This document shows, piece after piece, positions 46,368-57,914 of a stretch of 64,000 bases of DNA. How positions within the stretch are numbered: position 1 is the first letter of the stretch; every line of letters begins with the position of its first letter. The notes beneath the pieces were generated by a model. The model worked only from the letters and a program-made list of their open reading frames with translations. It did no database searches and was not told where the DNA came from. The DNA lies in assembly GCA_963580285.1 (NCBI GenBank), contig OY757025.1:114207900-114271899 (forward strand), given 5' to 3'. The DNA is from Lucinisca nassula. Its lineage: Eukaryota; Mollusca; Bivalvia; Lucinida; Lucinidae. Position numbers and translations under genes: made by a program.

Positions 46368-46585
46368 ACCAGCTGTTCAAAGCATCTTTAGCTTAACGAG
46401 CTAGTTAGTGGTCAAATTAATAACTCTTCTAGCAAGTACAATATCGTAAATTTTGGTATTTTTGCTGAAAAAATGTGAGCAGCTTTTGCCTCTGCAAAAG
46501 CTGCTCACATTTTTTCAGCAAAAATTTTAGCATATTTGCCATATTTAATGATCAAAGTTTTAACGATACAACTGGCCCCTGGTCT
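46368..46585. repeat. family R palindromic MITE with 32 bp perfect arms
   Basis: GGGACCAGCTGTTCAAAGCA start and ATACAACTGGCCCCTGG end. The centre (46459-46528) is a perfect stem: GAAAAAATGTGAGCAGCTTT then a 4-base loop and the full complement. It would fold strongly in a transcript. Confidence 0.85.
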
Positions 46586-46920
46586 TTGCTGTTCAAACAT
46601 GCAATAAGACATTTCTCAAAATTCAAACCTTATTATCTTGGCCATCAAAGTGTATCTATTTATTTATTTTATGATTGACTGTGTCATAAAGTCCATACTT
46701 ATTGGGTGGATTGTTTATCGATCGACCCAAAGTTACAAACTACAGAAGCTTCCCACCTGTGCATAAAGTCCCGCAAAATTGGAAACAATGTCTCCAAAAT
46801 GGCCTAAATAGCGTTGACAGAGATGTAAAACCTCATTACAAACAACAGCAAACAGTAATCTTGTGCAAGATCTGCCAACTACCTGCCAACTTATGTGGAT
46901 GTTGTCCCTAATCAAAACTC

Positions 46921-46923
46921 TGG

Positions 46924-46955
<32 letters not shown>

Positions 46956-46975
46956 AGGATGATGATGATGATAGG
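46921..46975. repeat. GAT trinucleotide microsatellite
   Basis: Interrupted (GAT)n run in the intron, 29 bases beyond the donor of the adjacent kinesin exon. Confidence 0.9.
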
Positions 46976-47003
46976 TGAGGGATCCTCTATAAAATTTACA
47001 AAC

Positions 47004-47152
47004 CTCTGTCCAAAAAGGAGAGTTGATTTGGTCTCCGACTCATTGTAAGATGCTGGGGAAGCACAAATCACCATTGTTGTCCTGGCATTACCTCCTAAAC
47101 TTTCTTGTAGAATACGGGTGAGTTTACTGTCTCGGTATGGTACATGGCTTTT
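47004..47152 (-). CDS. KIF5: kinesin-1 heavy chain exon (motor)
   Basis: Encodes residues 231-279, [20 protein letters not shown] then [20 protein letters not shown] and [10 protein letters not shown] (split Arg). Acceptor TTCCAG, donor [23 protein letters not shown] is the conserved microtubule-binding helix region of kinesin motors. Reading through the donor gives the false extension FVNFIED, which is intron. Confidence 0.97.
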
Positions 47153-47161
47153 CTGGAAATG

Positions 47162-48030
47162 AATACACATACAGTAAAATTTCGCTATCAAGACCACCAG
47201 ATATCAAGACCATTCCACTATTAAGAACCCCATTTACCAGTCTCAACTTTGGCTTTCCTTTAATCTATATATCTGTTATCAAGACCATTCCACTATTAAG
47301 AACCCCATTTGCAGTCTCAACTTTGGCTTTTCTTTAATCTAAATATCTGTTATCAAGACATTCCACTATTAAGAACCCCATTTGCAGTCTCAACTTTGGC
47401 TTTCCTTTCATCTATGTATATGTTATCAAGACCACTCCCATCGGAGCTTGAAGAAATAAATTAGGCTGCGTGATGCTTCCAGGCAGAGCTGAAAACGGCT
47501 GCACATGAGAACTGTTACCGCTTAGGGGTCTGAGCCTGCTCAGGCAAAGTGGTGCGAGTCAAACTGTCTGTACATATTAACCCTTTTGGTTTGTTTGGGC
47601 CGATGTCATTTCATCTCACTGTTGGGTAAAAATCCCACAAAATTGGATGCAACGTCTCCAAAATTACCTAAATAGTGTTGACGGGGATGTAAAACCTCAA
47701 ACAAACAACCCACTCCACTATTAAGAACTCCATTTGCCAGTCTCAGTTTTGGCTTTCCTTTATAAAATATACATCTGTTATCAAGACCACTGCACTATTA
47801 AGAACCCAACTTTGTCAGTCTCAACTTTGGCTTTCCTTTATCAAGAACCCCATTTGCCATTCTAAAATTAGGCTTTCCTTTAACAAGTGTAGCCTTATTA
47901 AGACCATTATTAAGAACCCCATTTGCCAGTCTCAAATTAGGATTGCCTTTGATTTTTATATCCGTTATTTAGACTACCAACTAATTTAACAAGAACATTT
48001 CTGGACAGTCCCAAAGGTGTACTATCCATA
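47162..48030. repeat. family D-derived tandem repeat split by family G
   Basis: About eight ~75 bp units with CCACTATTAAGAACCCCATT and CTCAACTTTGGCTTTCCTTT. The outer ends are family D-like (ACAGTAAAATTTCGCTATCA; GACAGTCCCAAAGGTG). A G retroposon (about 47437-47710, plus) interrupts the array. Confidence 0.82.
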
Positions 48031-48074
48031 ATGCAGTTTGGAAAATATGAGCTTTTAACAACTAAACCACAAAA

Positions 48075-48374
48075 CTTTAATCCTTATACTGCTGAATAAA
48101 TTAAGCCACATCAGGCCTTGGGTAATTGTAATCTGTAATTGTGATTACTTGTAATCGATAACGGTAAGTAATCATAAAGTAACATGACAACCCCTTCCTT
48201 TGCAAACAGTGAAGATCCAGATCAGATACCTTCAGATGGCCATCTGATCAGGATCTATACTGTTTGTCATGCAGTTTGTGAATTAAACTTAAACATTGTA
48301 TCAAGTAATCTGATTGGTGGATAGTCAAAACTTGGTGTGTCTAAATTAATTTATTCAGCAGCATATGAGTTAAT
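48075..48374. repeat. family F palindromic MITE
   Basis: TTATACTGCTGAATAAATTA start and TTATTCAGCAGCATATGAGT end. The hairpin AGATCCAGATCAGATACC is reduced. An internal ~65 bp AATTGTAATCTGTAATTGTG stretch is extra. Confidence 0.7.
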
Positions 48375-48384
48375 CTTTCTCTCA

Positions 48385-49012
<628 letters not shown>

Positions 49013-49279
49013 TACATATAGCTCCAGGTAAGGCCCTTTATTCATAAGAAAAGTACTGATATTTACTTATTTCTGCATGAAAACTGCCAACTGAAATCCA
49101 CAACATTGCAGTAAAAACTAGAAAGCTTTGAACAGAATAAATCATCAATACTGTTTGCTAAAGATTACTTATGATTTCATTGCACAAGAAATTGCAAGAC
49201 TGAGAAGATTGTCTGGCTGTTAAAGTCAAGTATCCTTTTTCTTCTTCATGAGTGTGTGTGGAGAGTTGGGGGTGGGAGT

Positions 49280-49501
49280 AACTCATCTTTCAAAATATTT
49301 TTGTCACCTTATCAATAAGGGGCTACTTTTTAAAGCACCAATTAATAGACCCTTAAAGAATGCTATTTGCTCCTTCTTCCTTCATGAGTAGACCTCTTTT
49401 TCAGAGGGGTATGATTTACAGGCTTAGACATTCTAAGCGGTTTACCAGTCCTCATGTTTTGTCTCCCTTTTAAAAATGGCAGGTGTTCCCATTCCACTTA
49501 A
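49280..49501. repeat. family H MITE, degenerate
   Basis: CAAAATATTTTTGTCACCTT, TCATGAGTAGACCTCTTTTT and GGTGTTCCCATTCCACTTAA remain. The core is eroded, and TTAGACATTCTAAGCGGTTT is a short G-like patch inside. Confidence 0.6.
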
Positions 49502-49518
49502 ATTCAAACTAAACTTAC

Positions 49519-49606
49519 TTGTAACAGCAACATGACGATTAGATTTTCCTTCATCTATAACATCCATGACTTCTTCAGGACTTGAGACAAAACGTTCTGT
49601 TGCACC
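49519..49606 (-). CDS. KIF5: kinesin-1 heavy chain exon (motor)
   Basis: Encodes residues 125-153, [20 protein letters not shown] then KSNRHVAVT and a split Asn. Acceptor TTTCAG, donor GTAAGT. It aligns without gaps to the kinesin-1 segment before switch I ([19 protein letters not shown] across the junction). Confidence 0.97.
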
Positions 49607-49667
49607 CTGAAATGTTTTAGTATAGGCAATGACTTTTTAATCAGGCAATCAATTAATAAAACTCTTG

Positions 49668-49957
49668 GTTCATCGCAGGTTTAACGTCCCTGTCAACAAT
49701 ATTTAGGTCATTTTGGAGACATTGCTTCCAAATTTGTGGGACTTTTACCCGACATTGAGATGAAAGGACATCTCAATCCCTGCCGCCCAATGGAACCAAT
49801 AGGGTTTATAAGCATGGATGGGCCGACTCGCAGCAATTTTCCTGGTCAGGATTAGACGTTCTAAGCAGATTACCAGTACTCACGTGCGGTCGGTATCAGC
49901 TCTGCGTGGAAGCATTGTGCAGCCCAATCTATTTCTCCAAGCCCCCAATGGGCGGGG
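49668..49957 (-). mobile_element. family G retroposon
   Basis: CATCGCAGGTTTAACGTCCC to CCCCCAATGGGCGGGGCG. The CAAA tail is lost. Confidence 0.8.
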
Positions 49958-50169
49958 CGGTTAGTCTAAATTTTGCCAACAAATTAAGTACACCATAAAA
50001 TCCAAAATTTTCCAGATTTTGACTTGTTTTTGTACAAAAAAAAAAAAAAAATAAGATATAAAAGTTTCAGCCAATGCGGTTAAACTATGTCACAGCATGT
50101 GATCTATAAGGAAGGGTCCATCAAAAACAAGTGAATGACAGATCTATCGGGGCAAGACAATGAAACAGA

Positions 50170-50382
50170 TACAGTAAAATTCCGCTATTAAGACCACCTA
50201 AAATTAAGACTAATTCTGCTATAAAAAGCTTATTTAGTAGGTTGCATTTATTCTTTCTTTGTGTTTTCTGCATACAGTGTCCTCTGGTCAGAGATCACTT
50301 TTGGGACTGTTCAAAAGTGGTCTTAAAGACCACTTTTGAACAGTCACAAAGGTGGTCTTAATATAGGAAGTTTACTTTATTT
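50170..50382. repeat. family D palindromic MITE
   Basis: ACAGTAAAATTCCGCTATTA start, hairpin GTTCAAAAGTGGTCTTAAAG centre, end TAATATAGGAAGTTTACT. Complete copy. Confidence 0.88.
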
Positions 50383-50547
50383 TCATTAATATGCTTCTGA
50401 TTTTCATGAAGTTTTATGCATAAGCCCTGCAACACAGTTTAAAAATTCTTGTTCTATCAAAGATTACTACAATAGGCAGTACATTGTACTGAGTATTTAG
50501 TTTTTAAGAGAGTGGAGCATGACAAAGGTTTACCAATCTCAGTATCT

Positions 50548-50862
50548 GACAGGCCTCGGTAGCTCAGTCCACTGCGGGTCTGACTAGTGATCAGAAGGAT
50601 GCGGGTTCGATACCTGCCGGGGTCGGCAACATTCCTTCGTGGAGATTGATCCTGAAATCTTTTCTAGGGTCATTCTCTCCCTTCCGCTGATTCAAGAAGG
50701 GCAATTGTCAGTTTCTAGCGAACGAATGTGCACTGTACTGGTTATCCACTAATGAATAAGCCTGCCCAGGAAAAGTGTGGATAGGTAAACTGACCAGCTC
50801 AAAAATGACCAAAAATAATGTTGACTGGGCTGTTAAACTCAAATACAAACAAACAAATGTCA
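50548..50862 (+). mobile_element. tRNA-derived SINE S2, full length
   Basis: Head GGCCTCGGTAGCTCAGTCCA (A box) and GATGCGGGTTCGATACCTGC (B box), then a ~220 bp body (AGGGTCATTCTCTCCCTTCC; GAATGTGCACTGTACTGG) and an ATACAAACAAACAAA tail. This is the reference copy for S2. Confidence 0.88.
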
Positions 50863-50924
50863 CTTCATTCAAATTTTACAATAATTCAATGTGTTCAAAG
50901 TTTTAGTGATTTAGGGGATAACTG

Positions 50925-51285
50925 AATTTGGGGTTTTTAGGTCAGAAATTTCGTTTTAAGGCGACCCGTCAGCAGAGCCATAAAACATAATTTGCGACCG
51001 TAAAACCGAAGATTTACATACCCAAATGACAAATTTTCAATACAGTTATCCAAATTCCAAGCAATTTGGTTGTTTGGTTAAAAATTGTACTATTTTGCAT
51101 AAAGGGGCAAGCACTGTGAGCTGCGTGAAACCAAGTGCCAGCCAATGAAAAGCGACTTTACATGTTGACGTAGGGCTTCAGACAGTATATCACAGAATAT
51201 ACTGTGGCAAATTCCTGACATTATCCAATCAGACGTCGAGTTACATACGAAAGTGCGTAAGAATTTTTTTAATCTGCAATGTTAA
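50925..51285. repeat. family Q dispersed repeat
   Basis: Shares GCCAGCCAATGAAAAGCGAC and TTACATACGAAAGTGCGTAA segments with 36500-36890. Non-coding. A truncated F copy (CAATGCAGATCCGGATTCAT) follows to about 51420. Confidence 0.6.
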
Positions 51286-51464
51286 CTCCTGTCCTAATGA
51301 ACCTAAATAACACCTAACCATGCAAACAATGCAGATCCGGATTCATCTGATCAGGATCTAAAGTGTTTGTCATCAGTCCGTGAATTTGAACAAATACATC
51401 AGATAAAGTAACTTGCATTACGATAACACATAGCGTATTTTTCACATCTCAAAAATGGCTACTC

Positions 51465-51600
51465 TTCTGATGAAAATTTGTGATATTTTTCTCATTTATT
51501 TTGCAAACATATGTTGTTGGTGCTCGTTAGAACCGCCTCATTGAGGCGGTTCTAACGGGTACCCACAACCTATGTCTTGAAGCATAAATAAGAAAAACTA
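51465..51600. repeat. family A palindromic MITE
   Basis: ATATTTTTCTCATTTATTTT arm and hairpin TGCTCGTTAGAACCGCCTCA, then GGTTCTAACGGGTACCCAC and a GCATAAATAAGAAAAA arm. Confidence 0.78.
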
Positions 51601-52745
51601 GATCTGCAGTCGATGGTATTCCATCGCAAATACCCGCTTTTTCTATTAATAACACTAATGACTGTGTATTAGCTAGCCAAAACTACATGTAAGTTAAAAA
51701 AAGTTGCAAAGAACATTCTAGCTGATAAGCAAAGTTTCAGAAGTGTAACTCTTATAGTTTAGAAGATATGGCAAAGTCATACTTTTTGACCTTTGACCTT
51801 GGGGTTATGTTGACGTCCACCTAAAGTATCCCAATTTATTCTTTATTCCAACAGCCATCCAATAACCAAGTTTCAGAAGTGTAACTCCAATAGTTTAGAA
51901 GATATGGCAAAGTAATACTTTTTGACCTTTGACCTTGGGGTAGCCCAACATATTCTTTATTCCAAGGGCCATCCAATAAGCAAAGTTTCAGAAGTGTAAC
52001 TCCAATAGTTTAGGAGATATGGCAAATCATAATTTTTGACCTTTGACCTTGGGGTCATGTTGAGGTCAAGGTCACACCAAAAGTATCCAAATTTATTCTA
52101 TATTCCAAGGGCCATCCAATAACCAAAGTTTGAGAAGTGTAACTCTAATAGTTTAGAAGATATGGCAAAAATCATACGTTTTGACCTTTGACCTTGGGGT
52201 TAAAGTCAAACCAAAAGTAACCTGACATATTCTATATTCCAAGGACCATCCAATAAGCAAAGTTTCAGAAGTGTAACTCCAATAGTTTAGGAGATATGGC
52301 AAATCATAATTTTTGACCTTTGACCTTGGGGTCATGTTGAGGTCAAGGTCACAAAAAAGTTGCTCACTGCCATCTACATTCCATGTACTATCCACATGCA
52401 AAGTTTCAAAAGTGTAACTTCAGTGGTTGCAGAGGAGATCCAATCACAAGAAACGTGACGGACAGACAGACGGACAGACGTTCTCACGGATGTATACTTA
52501 TGTGGCTATTTTTGGCAGGATTGATACTTAAGTGGCTACTTTTAGCCACAGAAAAGAAGTATTTTCGGTGTCTAACGGAATGTATCCCATTGACTTACAT
52601 CGATTCTGTCCATTTACATAGCCACCTAACTATACATTTGTTGGTGCAGACAGACAGACGGACGGACATAAAGACTGACGCGGGAGTGAACTGTGGTACA
52701 AAAACAATATACCCAATTTTTCTTCGAAAAAGCGGGTATAATAAA
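51601..52745. mobile_element. pearl-like element K1
   Basis: Inner ends AAATACCCGCTTTTTC (51632) and GAAAAAGCGGGTATAATA (52726) are complementary. Five to six ~165 bp monomers contain TTTTTGACCTTTGACCTTGG and GTTTCAGAAGTGTAACTCCA, then GACGGACAGACAGACGGACA and a second microsatellite near 52645. No coding capacity. Confidence 0.85.
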
Positions 52746-52889
52746 GTATACCCCCATAAACCCGTTTTCTCTATATAAAGTGGGGTTTAGCGGGGTGTTC
52801 ATTTCACGGACTTGGCCACGTGATGATTGGTTGAGTCGGTAATGGGTGTGGCAAAATTAATCTATTCAGCAAAATATTATAAAACTAAC

Positions 52890-52945
52890 CTTTACATAGG
52901 TAGCTTTGTTTTTATCTTCATGGACAGATAAATTAGTTTTGGTCA
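52890..52945 (-). CDS. KIF5: kinesin-1 heavy chain exon (motor, loop 8 region)
   Basis: Encodes residues 106-124, VTKTNLSVHEDKNKATYVK. Acceptor TTTCAG, donor GTTAGT. The TG completes Val and the exon ends in phase 0. Kinesin-1 proteins normally read KNRVPYVKG here; this exon reads KNKATYVKG, three changes in an otherwise invariant microtubule-facing loop. Frame and splice sites are sound, so I keep it as a real exon; alternative exons were not found nearby. Confidence 0.92.
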
Positions 52946-53021
52946 CTGAAACAAAAAGATGAATAAATATACATGACTGGCATACTCTATATGTTCTGCG
53001 TTGAGATATTTGAGACTATCC

Positions 53022-53322
53022 TAGCCCCAGCCCATCGGGGCTTGGAGAAATAAATTGGGCTGCAAAGTGCTTCCATGAGGAGCTGTAACTTACCACACAC
53101 AAGTCCTGGTAAACCGCTTAGAAGGACTAAGCCTGCCCAGGCAAAGTGGTACCAGTTGGACCGTCTAGGCATATAATCCCTATTGATTTCATTGGGCGGC
53201 AGGGCTTGAGATAGCTTTTTATCTCAATGTCGGGTAATAGTCAGACAAAATTGGAAGCAACGTGCCAAAAATGACCTAAATAGTGTTGTCAGAGACTTCA
53301 AACCCTAAATTCAAACAAACAT
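53022..53322 (+). mobile_element. family G retroposon
   Basis: AGCCCCAGCCCATCGGGGCT start to ACCCTAAATTCAAACAAAC. It lies 75 bases above the acceptor of the loop 8 exon. Confidence 0.82.
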
Positions 53323-53574
53323 TACACAAAACTAGAAATGGTGTTTGTAAAACATTAACACCCCAACCATATGCTTGTCAATAAAGACCAAATTTTAGAA
53401 AGGCATTTAATGAAGACAATTTTTCATTTTTTTTTTTTTTTTCAAATGTTAATCATGTCATGTACTAGTCATTCCCAGGGATGTGGAAATCATAAGTCAG
53501 ACTTGTCCAAACCAGGCAGTTTTGCCTGCTGACAAGCATGTTACATCTCACCAACTAAGGTCATATGGAGATAC

Positions 53575-53778
53575 TCTGTGGCCTAGTGGATAAGAGCGCT
53601 GACTCTTAAGCATTAGGTCTCTCACCGCTGTGGTTGGAGCCTGGCTGGGGTCACACGAGACGCCAAGTTCTGCAACAGAAGGTCAGGTGGTTTTTCTCTG
53701 AGTACTCCTGTTTTCGCCCACCTCTGATTAACGATCGGCTCAATATGAGTGTAATAATCTTGAAAGGGCAGTAAAACA
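53575..53778 (+). mobile_element. tRNA-derived SINE S3
   Basis: CTGTGGCCTAGTGGATAAGA is an A-box-like head and CTCTCACCGCTGTGGTTGGA the decayed B-box region. The body complements 15988-16206. It ends AAGGGCAGTAAAACAGAAAC. Confidence 0.75.
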
Positions 53779-54962
53779 GAAACAAGAGGGCCACGATGGC
53801 CCTGGATCGCTCACCTCATCCATATAGTAACAAGTGGGCCCAGGGGTGGGCCATTATTGACCCCAGGGCTATAATGTGCATAATGTTGAGGGAGGCCTAA
53901 AAAGGTGAAGCTTCATACCAAATATCAACAAAGGCTATAATTTGAACAATCTTGGCAAAGGTCCACTAGATGAAGCTACACACAAAATATCAAAGACCTG
54001 GGCATTGCCGTTTCAGAGAAGAAGATTTTTTAAAGATATTCCCTACATAAGCCTATGTAAAACCAAATGGCCCCGGGCGGGGGCATTTTTGGTCTCAGGG
54101 CTAAAATCTAAACAATCTTGATAGAGGTCCACTAGATGACGCTTCACCAAACATCAAAGACCTGGGCCTTGCTGTTTCAGAGAAGAAGATTTTTAAAGAT
54201 TATCTCTATATAAATCTATGTAAAACCAAAGGACCCCGGGGCGGGGGCAAATGCGGCCCGAGGGCTATAATTTGAACAATCTTGGTAGAGGTCCACTAGA
54301 TGAAGCTCCATACCATTTATCAAAGACATGGGCCTTGCGGTTTCATAGAAAAAGATTTTTAAAGATTTTCCCCATATAAGCCCATGTAAAACCAAAGGGC
54401 CCGGGGCGGGGGCATTTTTGGCTCCAGCCATATGATTTGAACAATCTTGGTAGGGGTCCACTAGATGAAGCTTCATACCAAATATTAAAGCCTGGGCCTT
54501 GCGGTTTCAGAGAAGAAGATTTTTAAAGATTTTCCCTATATAAGCCCATGTAAAACCAAAGGGCCTCGGGGCGGGGGCATTTTTGGCCCAATCACTATAA
54601 TTTGAACAATTTTGGTAGGGGTCCACAAGATGAAGCTTCATACCAAATATTAAAGACCTGGGTCTTGTGGTTTCAGAGGAGAAGATTTTTTAAGTTTTCG
54701 GTGAAAAAATCTATTTTTGGCTCCTGTGACCTAGATGTGCAATGGACCGGAACCATTTGAACAACTTTGAAAGGGGACCACCTGAGGATCATTCCTGTGA
54801 AGTTTGGTGAAAATCCAATCAGTAGTTTAGGAGGAGATGTTGTTTGAAGAAAAAGTTTATGCACACACGGACGCACACACACACGCATGCAGGGACGCAC
54901 GACGGACAAAAAATGATCCCAAAAGCTCACCTCGTCACTACGTGACAGGTGAGCTAAAAAAA
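53779..54962. mobile_element. pearl-like element K4
   Basis: GAGGGCCACGATGGCCCTGG and TCGCTCACCTCATCC at the left; TCACTACGTGACAGGTGAGC at the right, with AGGTGAGC complementing GCTCACCT and a terminal hairpin GTCACTACGTGAC. About six ~165 bp monomers have CTTGGTAGAGGTCCACTAGA and GGCGGGGGCATTTTTGG. The ACACACGGACGCACACACAC stretch is the microsatellite part. It ends in A8, as Helentron-type elements often end next to T/A-rich targets. Confidence 0.85.
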
Positions 54963-55062
54963 AACATATGGTTCTAAGACTCATCCGGATATCTGAAGAA
55001 ATCTGAACTCGAACCCATGGCCCTTGTTTGTGAAGCAAGTAGATTAACCACTTCACCACATT

Positions 55063-55260
55063 TAACCCTTAACCTGCTGAACAAATAAATTAAGCCACAC
55101 CCATTCCTGATTATCCACCAATCAAATAACCTGATATAACATTTTTGTTCAATCCACAAACTGCATGACAGTGTAGATCTTGATCATTCAGAAGCCAACT
55201 GATCAGGATCTACACTGTTTGCAAAAGTAGGAGTTGTCTTGTTCAGCAGGATAATTGTTA
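55063..55260. repeat. family F palindromic MITE
   Basis: TTTAACCCTTAACCTGCTGA to TCAGCAGGATAATTGTTA, with the hairpin reduced to GTAGATCTTGATCATTCAGA. Confidence 0.78.
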
Positions 55261-55335
55261 CGTGGAATGGTTTCTTTCCATATGATCCGATGGAGTAATT
55301 TCAGTATCTCCTATAGCGCTTCTCGTCTTACTTAC

Positions 55336-55384
55336 CGTCTAAGAGATCCCGGATTTTATCCATATAAATTTCAAAATATGAGAC
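55336..55384 (-). CDS. KIF5: kinesin-1 heavy chain exon (motor)
   Basis: Encodes residues 90-105, VSYFEIYMDKIRDLLD and a split Val. Acceptor TTCCAG, donor GTAAGT. The 49 bp exon was recognised from the SYFEIYMDKIRDLLD signature of kinesin-1 and from phase agreement with both neighbours; it is too short to show as an open frame. Confidence 0.96.
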
Positions 55385-55907
55385 CTGGAATAAGAAAGTA
55401 AAGAAAAGTTTCTCAAAATTATCATTCACTGCATTTTTCAGATTATTTACACTTAAAGCACCAATACTGACTGCACTTGAAGCAGATGACAATTTCAGGT
55501 ACACAAAAATTCAGACCACGTTTGGAACTGTTAAAAATGGCCTTTAAAATGTCTCCCTGTCCTTCATCATAGTGTGGGTTTATTTTCTAGTCCTTTGGGA
55601 TCATTTATACTATTGTGGAAGTTTGAAAATGTTCGAGGGTCAATGATGAGGCCTAATTGGCCAAAACTAGCTAGTCTGGTCCAGAAAAATCTTGTACACT
55701 CCAGTTTTCAGTTATGACTGGTTAGGTTTGAAACAATACAGCAAGATATCTTTATCTAAAACTCTGATATCTTAAAGAATAGCTTAGGTCAAACTAAATT
55801 TTGTGCATTGTTTTGAAAGTTTTGCTACATGTTCTTGAGATTTCAACTCCTCTTGTTATCTCAAACCAAATATATCAGTCCTTTGGAGTTTGAGATAATG
55901 AGAGTTG

Positions 55908-56168
55908 ACTGTAGTTCACAAAGTCAGTGAACCATGAAATGTAGATCAAGGTCAAGTATGGATGCTTGCATTAAAATTACCATCCCTAGACACAAGTTTA
56001 TACCATGTATCATTAATGAAGCTCTTATAGTGCTTGAGAAATGAACTTGGCCATTTAGGTGAATGCTAGGGTGGTCACAAATGTTTACAGATTGAGAAAT
56101 AAACGGATGGATGGATGGAAAATTGGACTCCTTTATCACGCAATAATAGTAGGAGCAATGAAAAAGGC
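55908..56168. mobile_element. family J pearl-like element, single monomer
   Basis: GTCAGTGAACCATGAAATGT, one monomer, then a GATGGATGGATGG microsatellite and CAATAATAGTAGGAGCAATG, close to the J end TAATAGCAGGCGCGACA. A core-1 half hairpin follows at 56180-56215. Confidence 0.72.
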
Positions 56169-56254
56169 TGAACTTTTTGCAAACAGTGAAGGTCCAGATC
56201 AGATGCCGCATTGATGGTTTCCCCTATAAAATAGGTTAATATTGCAGTACTTAC

Positions 56255-56433
56255 TTTAATGTGGAATTCGAGATTTTCGTCCATCCCATAAATATAGTTA
56301 AATATATCCTGTACAATCCTCGGTATAATGCCCTGTAGCTCAGAGTCCCCAATAACTCCCTCCATGGTGTGGGTTTTACCGCTGGACGTCTGACCATATG
56401 CAAATATAGTGCCATTGTAACCATTAAGAACAT
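56255..56433 (-). CDS. KIF5: kinesin-1 heavy chain exon (motor, P-loop)
   Basis: Encodes residues 30-89, [20 protein letters not shown] then [20 protein letters not shown] and [28 protein letters not shown] is the P-loop that binds ATP phosphates. Acceptor TTTCAG, donor GTAAGT. The exon opens with AT of a split Asp. All motor residues expected here are present. Confidence 0.98.
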
Positions 56434-56479
56434 CTGAAAAAACATTTGTGGAACCGATTATACAGTTGTTGCACTGATA

Positions 56480-56650
56480 TTAGGAGTACACCACAACCTC
56501 TTTATAACACAACTAATGGGGTCTAAAGCAGAAACTGTGTTAGTTAAACAACCATGTTATATCCAAACAAAAATGTATAGATTATATAGAAAAATGACCA
56601 TTTATGGTCATTTTTCTATATCATCTACAGATTTTTGTTATATCCAAAAC
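56480..56650. repeat. small palindromic element
   Basis: TATAACACAACTAATGGGGT left; hairpin GAAAAATGACCATTTATGGT CATTTTTC at 56588; right ACAGATTTTTGTTATATCCA. Related sequence at 8030-8160 and 37275-37345. Confidence 0.6.
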
Positions 56651-56660
56651 ACGGGCCCAC

Positions 56661-56771
56661 TCCTTGGCAGGCTTAGATCCCCTAAGCGGTTTACCAGTAC
56701 TCGCATGAGGTTGGTTTCAGCTCTGCGTAGAAACATCATGCAGCCCATCTATTTCTTCAAGCCCCGGTGTT
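56661..56771 (-). mobile_element. family G retroposon, partial
   Basis: Only the head half (TTGGCAGGCTTAGATCCCCT to TTCTTCAAGCCCCGGTG) is present. Confidence 0.75.
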
Positions 56772-56786
56772 TGGTGGCGGACTCCT

Positions 56787-57081
56787 CAGTCAGAAGGCTA
56801 TAACTGCACCTATGTGTAAATCCTTTGACAAATAACAACATTTTTGTGAATGAAAGTTGCATTTTTCAGTGAAAAAGTACACGGGTAATACAGTTTGTCT
56901 AAGCCACAACAGTTACCGTTACCTGATAAGCTATTTTGGTTCGTCAGATTTAGATGTCATTTGCTGGTCACATGATTTCACAGAGGACTCATCAGTGAAT
57001 ATTGCCCCATGTTTGGATGTCAAAGGACACAAGCTGGCAATATTTACAAGTACAATCACCCTTTTATCATATAATTATAAA
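56787..57081. repeat. 295 bp duplicated module, copy 1
   Basis: CAGTCAGAAGGCTATAACTG to TTTTATCATATAATTATAAA. About 90% identical by eye to 57381-57682. A shared open stretch of ~45 codons exists in both, but copy-specific indels break the frame, so I do not call it coding. Confidence 0.85.
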
Positions 57082-57380
57082 GCCCCCGCCCATGGGGGCT
57101 TGAAGAAATAGATGGGTTGCATGATGCTTCCACCCAGAGCTGAATTTGACCCGCACACAAGTACTGGTAATCCGCTTAGAGGATCTAAGCTTGCCCAGGA
57201 AAAGCGGTGCCAGTTGGACAGTCCATGCTTATAAAGCCTATTGGTTTCATTGGGTGGCAGGGCTTGAGATGTCATTTCATCTCAAAGTCGGGTAAAAGTC
57301 CCATAAAATTGGAAGCAACGTCTCCAAAATGACCTTTACAGTGTTGACGGGGACGTTAAACCTCAAATCAAACAAACCAA
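57082..57380 (+). mobile_element. family G retroposon between duplicated modules
   Basis: AGCCCCCGCCCATGGGGGCT to CAAATCAAACAAACCAA, full length. It separates the two 295 bp modules exactly, with no extra sequence at either side. Confidence 0.85.
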
Positions 57381-57682
57381 CAGTCAGTAGGCTATAACAG
57401 CGCCTATGTGTAAATCCTTTGACAAATAACAGCATTTTTGTGAATGAAAGTTGCATTTTTCAGTGAAAAAGTACACGGGTAATACAGTTTGTCTAAGCCA
57501 CAACAGTAACCGCTACCTGATAAGCTATTTTGGTTCGTCTGATTTAGATGTCATTTACTGGTCACATGATTTCACAGAGTACTCAGTTAGTGAATATTGT
57601 TCAAAGTTTGGATGTCAAAGGACACTAGCTGACAATATTTACCAGCATCAGTACTATCACCCTTTTATCATATAATTATAAA
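57381..57682. repeat. 295 bp duplicated module, copy 2
   Basis: CAGTCAGTAGGCTATAACAG to TTTTATCATATAATTATAAA. Second copy of 56787-57081, differing by scattered substitutions and short indels. Confidence 0.85.
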
Positions 57683-57914
57683 TATTTTGAGTCATTATCA
57701 GTAGTTTAAACCTTAAAACTGCATTTTGTAATATGTGCACAGCAATTTTTTTGTGTGAAGTCATTGCTTGTAAGCAACTGTAAGCCCATAACAAGAAAAA
57801 ATTTGTCTTCAGATGAACAAATGGAAACCTGGACCCTTTATCGCAGCATGCTTGACAAAAAAGACCATTTATTGCCATTTTTCAAAAATGCATAATCTTA
57901 CATTTTTGGGATCC

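Noticed and set aside
46733..47197. 154-codon open frame as a single protein
   Set aside because: Only 47004-47152 is exon. The frame runs through the GTTTGT donor into a GAT microsatellite and through the acceptor upstream.
56251..56445. 64-codon open frame overlapping the P-loop exon
   Set aside because: It is an out-of-phase reading of the exon at 56255-56433.
56857..57675. Two similar ~80-codon open frames
   Set aside because: They are the two copies of the 295 bp module. Indels break the frame after ~45 codons, and there are no splice or start signals that support a gene.
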